A DNA stretch of 64,000 nucleotides from an uncultured Anaerolineae bacterium (GTDB lineage: Bacteria; Chloroflexota; Anaerolineae; Anaerolineales; Villigracilaceae): the NCBI GenBank assembly GCA_903838415.1, contig CAILYI010000211.1, positions 1-64,000 of the forward strand, given 5' to 3'. Numbering within the stretch: the stretch's first letter is position 1; each line of letters starts with the position of its first letter. The notes under the pieces are model-generated. The model did not search any database. It was not told where the DNA came from and was given only the letters and a program-made list of their open reading frames with translations. Positions 60,457-64,000 of the stretch are shown one piece after another. Made by a program: the position numbers and the translations under genes.

Positions 60457-62514
60457 CTACACTGGCTTCCACTGGCGCGCCAGTTCACTTAAAAAGTCCG
60501 AAGACTTTCCCCAATACAGATTGATTTCGGCCTGTCCGAAGTATTTTTCCAAATACTTGCGGGCGCGCGTCGGATTCTGGTTGCGCCCATCTTCCGGCTC
60601 CAATTGCACGCCGACATGCGAATAGCGCGCCCGGCGGCCACCGCCCTGTTGGATCATCACCGTGCGGAACATGGCGCGGAAAGCCCAGTCATCCAGGTGA
60701 AATCCCAGTACGAGCAGCGCGGAATCGGTGAAAGCGCGCAAAACCGCCGGAGGAATGACCTGCGGTGTGCGCTTTTTGTTCGCCGTAAAACCGATCATGA
60801 ACTCGAAATAATCATCTTCGGTCAGCACCATCGAATCCGGCAGGCTGAGATGTCCGAACAGATGGTAAACCAGCGGCCTTTCTTTGGATGGAATGTAGCC
60901 CGGTTCACGATCATAAACCGACTCGTCCAGCATCAGGCCATCCCGCCAGGGACAGATGACCACTTCCGGCGCTTTTCCGGCTTCCTTGAGCGCATCCGCC
61001 ATCATGTTGTCAAAATTGGTCGTGATGTAAATCCGGATGGGCAGATTCGCCAAAACCCTGTGCTGTTCGCTGACATCCCGCTCACGGGCTTTGGCTCCGG
61101 CCAGCGCAAACAGGTCAGGCAGGCTGGCAGATTGCGATTTGAGCGAGTCCGGCAAGTCTGCGGCAAAACGCTTCTGCAGCGAGGTGCGGAACATGGTGTC
61201 AACCTGGGTAAACAGGGTGTTTAAATCCTGATTGACCGAAATATATTGCGTGACATTCGGCAAAGAGTCGCGCAAAAAAGTGGAGAACGGGAAGTTGAAT
61301 TGCTCCGAAAGCGCTGCGGCCATTTCGGACCAGGAACCGGTCAGCGGTTCGTACATTCCGGGACCCAAAATGGGGGTGCATTGCTCACCCTTGATGGATG
61401 AAACGATGGTCGGCCATTTATCGAACTCTGCGCCGCCCTCCCCGATACCCGGCACATACCAAACTTTGCCGCTTTTCAAACGCATGAACAAAACCGGCAT
61501 CCAAAAATCATGCGCCTCGCGGATCGTGCCGCGCGCCACGGCCAGGGCGCGATCGATTTGGCCGTCTTTGTATAATTCGGCGAAAAAGACCGGCATGAAT
61601 TTCTTAATGCTTTCCATACTGACATTGCCCTGCATGGCGATAACCGCCGGGACACCGGCCTGCGCCAGCCTGGGGCCGAAAGCCTGGAGCACATCCCCGT
61701 TGCCTTTCCCGGCGCTCTGACAGGAGGCCAGCACGATCAGGCGCGGTTGGTTCTGCAATTCTTTGATGCGCATGACGATGTCTTCGGCGCTGGTGATGGC
61801 TGCTTTGCCATCCTCACCTTGCAGCCAAATGCGCGGCTCTCCGCCCGCACCGGCTGTGCCGTGCGCCGCCAGGTAAAGGATATCCACACCATCGCGCAAT
61901 TTATCCATCAAGGCGTTGAGCGTGCAAGGTTCAGCGCTGCCAAGCTCCGCAACCGGAACGGCGCCCAACGATTCTTTCGCGCGCGCCAGTTCGCTGGCCA
62001 CATCAACCTCCGCCAGTTTGTAACTTTCCAAGTCGGACGGATTCGAGGCCGCAGCCAGGGTTTTCAGATCGCCCTTCGAGCGCAGTTGAACCGAACGCCA
62101 ATCCGTGCTGGCCAGGTAGCGCGAAAATAAAACATTTTCATTCGTGGATAACTGCGTTTTCTTATCCCCCGGATCCAGCAAGGTTTCCCAGTAAATCGTA
62201 TTTAATTCCTGCGCGCCCGGCCCCACCAACAGGCGCACGCGCAGAGAAGTATCCGCTGCGCTGGTGCGGGCCTGGGCGAAACCCGTGCGCAGCTTCTCAT
62301 CGGCAAACAGACTTTCAGTCAGCATTTTGCCATGCTCAAGCGGATCTGCAATCATCACTTGCAGCGTGGGCAGGTCAAATTCAACGGTGATCGGCTCGTC
62401 AGCCCCGATGCGCGTATCGGCATCACTTTTAGGCTGGGTAAAACGCATTTCTACGCTGTATTTACCGCCATCCGCTTTGTTCAGGCTAATTTCAAGATCG
62501 GCGAAGTCAGTCAA
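60457..62514 (-). CDS. CHAT-SIR2 fusion protein
   Basis: A 685-residue protein joining two known effector domains. Residues about 170-345 are a CHAT (caspase-HetF-associated) peptidase domain with His218 in LYLAAHGTAG and Cys265 in VLASCQSAGKG. Residues about 365-680 are a SIR2-like domain with GPGM at the nucleotide loop, TTNFD (Asn500, Asp502), His551 in VYHLFG and LTEDDYFEFM, the pattern of NADase-type SIR2 in defence. The N-terminal 150 residues are beta-rich. TTG start codon with AGGAAG upstream. First gene after the C39-SH3 gene, tightly coupled to the STAND gene. Confidence 0.9.
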   Translation of the reverse strand: MTDFADLEISLNKADGGKYSVEMRFTQPKSDADTRIGADEPITVEFDLPTLQVMIADPLEHGKMLTESLFADEKLRTGFAQARTSAADTSLRVRLLVGPGAQELNTIYWETLLDPGDKKTQLSTNENVLFSRYLASTDWRSVQLRSKGDLKTLAAASNPSDLESYKLAEVDVASELARAKESLGAVPVAELGSAEPCTLNALMDKLRDGVDILYLAAHGTAGAGGEPRIWLQGEDGKAAITSAEDIVMRIKELQNQPRLIVLASCQSAGKGNGDVLQAFGPRLAQAGVPAVIAMQGNVSMESIKKFMPVFFAELYKDGQIDRALAVARGTIREAHDFWMPVLFMRLKSGKVWYVPGIGEGGAEFDKWPTIVSSIKGEQCTPILGPGMYEPLTGSWSEMAAALSEQFNFPFSTFLRDSLPNVTQYISVNQDLNTLFTQVDTMFRTSLQKRFAADLPDSLKSQSASLPDLFALAGAKARERDVSEQHRVLANLPIRIYITTNFDNMMADALKEAGKAPEVVICPWRDGLMLDESVYDREPGYIPSKERPLVYHLFGHLSLPDSMVLTEDDYFEFMIGFTANKKRTPQVIPPAVLRAFTDSALLVLGFHLDDWAFRAMFRTVMIQQGGGRRARYSHVGVQLEPEDGRNQNPTRARKYLEKYFGQAEINLYWGKSSDFLSELARQWKPV

Positions 62515-62618
62515 AGCACACTTCCTGTTCCGGCGCCAACACTCTATTAAAATAATTAAAAAATCGGGAATAAGTTGTCATGTTCTGTAGAAAGAGCACT
62601 TCCAACCTATAGAGACAA

Positions 62619-62649
62619 CTTCCCGCCAGTTCCTTGAACAGGCGGGAAG
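62619..62649 (-). terminator. Hairpin between the peptidase and CHAT-SIR2 genes
   Basis: CTTCCCGCC (62619-62627) pairs with GGCGGGAAG (62641-62649), extended by TTC/GAA. No good U tract in the minus direction, so read-through into the CHAT-SIR2 gene is possible. Confidence 0.5.
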
Positions 62650-62664
62650 CGGAATACACACTTT

Positions 62665-64000
62665 TTAGCAGTCTTTGGGGCTTACTTGCGGCACCGGGGC
62701 TTCCGGGCGCTCTTTGAGCAGCCAGGCCGCCACATAACCCTTGTTACCCTTCACATCCTGCGCGCGGATCCATTTGCCACTTTTGCCAACTTTTTTGGCG
62801 GCTGCGGCTGGCTTTCCAAGCACAATTAACTCAGTTCCCTTTGGAATGCGTTGAATAAGCGTGTGCTTGGAAATGAAAGGCTTGCTGCGCATGGCCACAT
62901 TCTCTTCAGTGGTGCGCAAAATCATTGCAGGAATTTCCTCAATGCTGAAGTTGGGGCCGGTCGTCTGGCGCTGCGCTTCTGGACCGAAAGCTCCCAGGCT
63001 GACAACGGCCACGTACCAGGCCGCCACCACCCCTTGCTTGCCTTCCACATCTGAAACTTTCAGCCACTCGAAGTTGGTTCCGACCTTGCGCTTGACTTCT
63101 GCGGCCGTTTCGAGGCATTTTAACTCGGTGCCGATGGTATACACCTTAAGAATGGTGGCATCCGTACTATCGGGCTTGGAGCGCAGTTTGAGCGCATCCA
63201 CGTTGGTTTTGACAACCGGGGCATCCTTGGGCACCGGCACAGTCGCAGGTGGTGTGCCGGGAGCAGGCGCAGCGCTGTTTTTGGCTTTGGACACCAGCCA
63301 GGCGGCCACATATCCCTGCGGTCCATCCGCCGCTTTGACGGGTAACCACACATTTTGTTGACCAACCTTGGGCGAGGCGGTGGCATCAGCCTCGAGGATT
63401 TTGAACTCGGTATTGGCCGGATAACGTTTCAGCAGGGTGTAATCTGCGATGACGGTTTGTGAGCGCAGGGCCAGGTCGTCGGCGCTGGCGAAAACGCTGA
63501 AAGAGGCCGAGACACCCTTATCCAATTGCGGCGGCGCGGGCGGAGTGACCTGCATCGGGCCGCGCGTGAAAAACACGCCGTTGATGATTTTGGCCGGGTC
63601 TTTGGAACCCGCCACCTGGGCGTACTTGGAAGCTGACAGCTTGATCTGGCCATTGGTAACGGGGAACGGATAGGGGTCGTAAACCAAATAATCCGCGCCC
63701 TCTTTGGCATAAGCCACCATGTAGTGAGTCTGCACCCCCGCTTGTGGCGACCAATCGACTTCGATAATGACCGGGCGTCCCTGGGCCAGGTTGGCATCGA
63801 TTTCAGCCAGCGGCGCAGGCGCACCCGAACAGGCGCGATAATCCAGGCCCATGCCGGGAACAATATTTCCAACCAACCAGCCTACGATGAACGCCGTCCC
63901 GGCCTGAAAACCACCAATCGCCTTCATTTTGTCGTTGAGCGCCGCGGGCGTCAGATCGGGTGCGCCATAATGCGTGGCGCACATCGTCATACTGGTCAGG
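62665..64000 (-). CDS. C39-like peptidase with three SH3 repeats (5' end beyond window)
   Basis: The last 445 residues of a protein cut by the window edge; the frame is open at 64000 and the catalytic Cys of a C39-like peptidase is expected just upstream. A conserved helix MTMCATHYGAPDLTPAALNDKM and VDWSPQAGVQTHYMVAYA with the active-site His lie near the visible start. Then come three SH3-type domains with WLPVKAADGPQGYVAAWLV, WLKVSDVEGKQGVVAAWYV and WIRAQDVKGNKGYVAAWLL. Such proteins cleave peptides or bind cell wall. It may be the first gene of the conflict-type cluster, or a separate neighbour. Confidence 0.85.
   Translation of the reverse strand, partial: LTSMTMCATHYGAPDLTPAALNDKMKAIGGFQAGTAFIVGWLVGNIVPGMGLDYRACSGAPAPLAEIDANLAQGRPVIIEVDWSPQAGVQTHYMVAYAKEGADYLVYDPYPFPVTNGQIKLSASKYAQVAGSKDPAKIINGVFFTRGPMQVTPPAPPQLDKGVSASFSVFASADDLALRSQTVIADYTLLKRYPANTEFKILEADATASPKVGQQNVWLPVKAADGPQGYVAAWLVSKAKNSAAPAPGTPPATVPVPKDAPVVKTNVDALKLRSKPDSTDATILKVYTIGTELKCLETAAEVKRKVGTNFEWLKVSDVEGKQGVVAAWYVAVVSLGAFGPEAQRQTTGPNFSIEEIPAMILRTTEENVAMRSKPFISKHTLIQRIPKGTELIVLGKPAAAAKKVGKSGKWIRAQDVKGNKGYVAAWLLKERPEAPVPQVSPKDC

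Overview
The window looks like a chromosomal segment of a Chloroflexota bacterium, probably an Anaerolineae relative. This is inferred from gene content and not from a marker gene: two lipoproteins of the DUF3048 family, a lipoprotein with NBR1-type Ig domains, VanW and LytR-CpsA-Psr envelope proteins, many lipobox signal peptides, a giant GAF/SpoIIE phosphatase, a corrinoid methyl-transfer locus, and no outer-membrane or LPS genes. The only RNA gene I can support is the small SRP RNA at 17.0 kb. I saw no tRNA, rRNA, CRISPR array or transposase.

Region by region. (1) 0.2-10.2 kb: a corrinoid one-carbon locus. On the minus strand, read from 8.6 kb downward: DUF1638 protein, methyl-THF:corrinoid methyltransferase, corrinoid protein, uroporphyrinogen-decarboxylase-type methyltransferase, two MFS transporters and a RACE-type reductive activator. 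On the plus strand: a GntR/UTRA regulator and a second corrinoid protein. Together they match the four-component layout of corrinoid demethylases (methyltransferase I, corrinoid protein, methyltransferase II, activator). (2) 10.6-16.5 kb: a CDGSH-like Fe-S protein, a partner-switching module (STAS protein plus a 1221-residue kinase-GAF-SpoIIE protein) and a CpaF-type secretion ATPase. (3) 16.6-18.4 kb: a 21-bp repeat block, SRP RNA and two tandem paralogous membrane-anchored proteins. (4) 18.9-30.9 kb, minus strand: envelope and regulatory genes (HerA-like ATPase, NnrU-like protein, VanW protein, Trm112-like protein, HEAT protein, LCP ligase; ECF sigma factor with DUF5667 partner; DUF5666 lipoprotein; phospholipase-D-like lipoprotein). 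(5) 31-41.7 kb: murJ, a small protein, a DUF212 protein, xseB/xseA, an NBR1-Ig lipoprotein, a HIT protein, DedA plus glycosyltransferase, and two DUF3048 lipoproteins, the second carrying an inserted SdrD-B-like domain.

(6) 41.7-49 kb is an AT-richer accessory region of short plus-strand genes: a broken Spo0M-like gene, DUF4287, GAF/HD-GYP, HXXEE membrane protein, a lipoprotein and an unrecognised 389-residue protein. They are separated by unusually repetitive intergenic DNA. A family of 21-bp tandem repeats (built on 7-bp steps) stands in front of four copies of a conserved module with a promoter-like element (TTGCAN-N18-TANAAT in three copies) and a GC hairpin leader, so one promoter cassette seems to have been dispersed in front of unrelated genes. 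A 76-bp inverted array of four operator-like sites lies at 48.8 kb.

(7) 49.8-53.4 kb: a plus-strand lipid/steroid-type operon (thiolase, DinB-like protein, GMC oxidoreductase, cytochrome-b5-like protein). (8) 53.5-64 kb: a minus-strand cluster, the best candidate for a new system. It holds a C39-like peptidase with SH3 repeats (cut by the window edge), a CHAT-SIR2 fusion, a STAND NTPase with 14 WD40 repeats, a gingipain/C25-like caspase-fold protein, and two small proteins I do not recognise. The parts are those of NTPase-controlled prokaryotic conflict or cell-suicide systems: a WD40/STAND sensor-switch with two candidate caspase-fold proteases and an NAD-consuming SIR2 domain.
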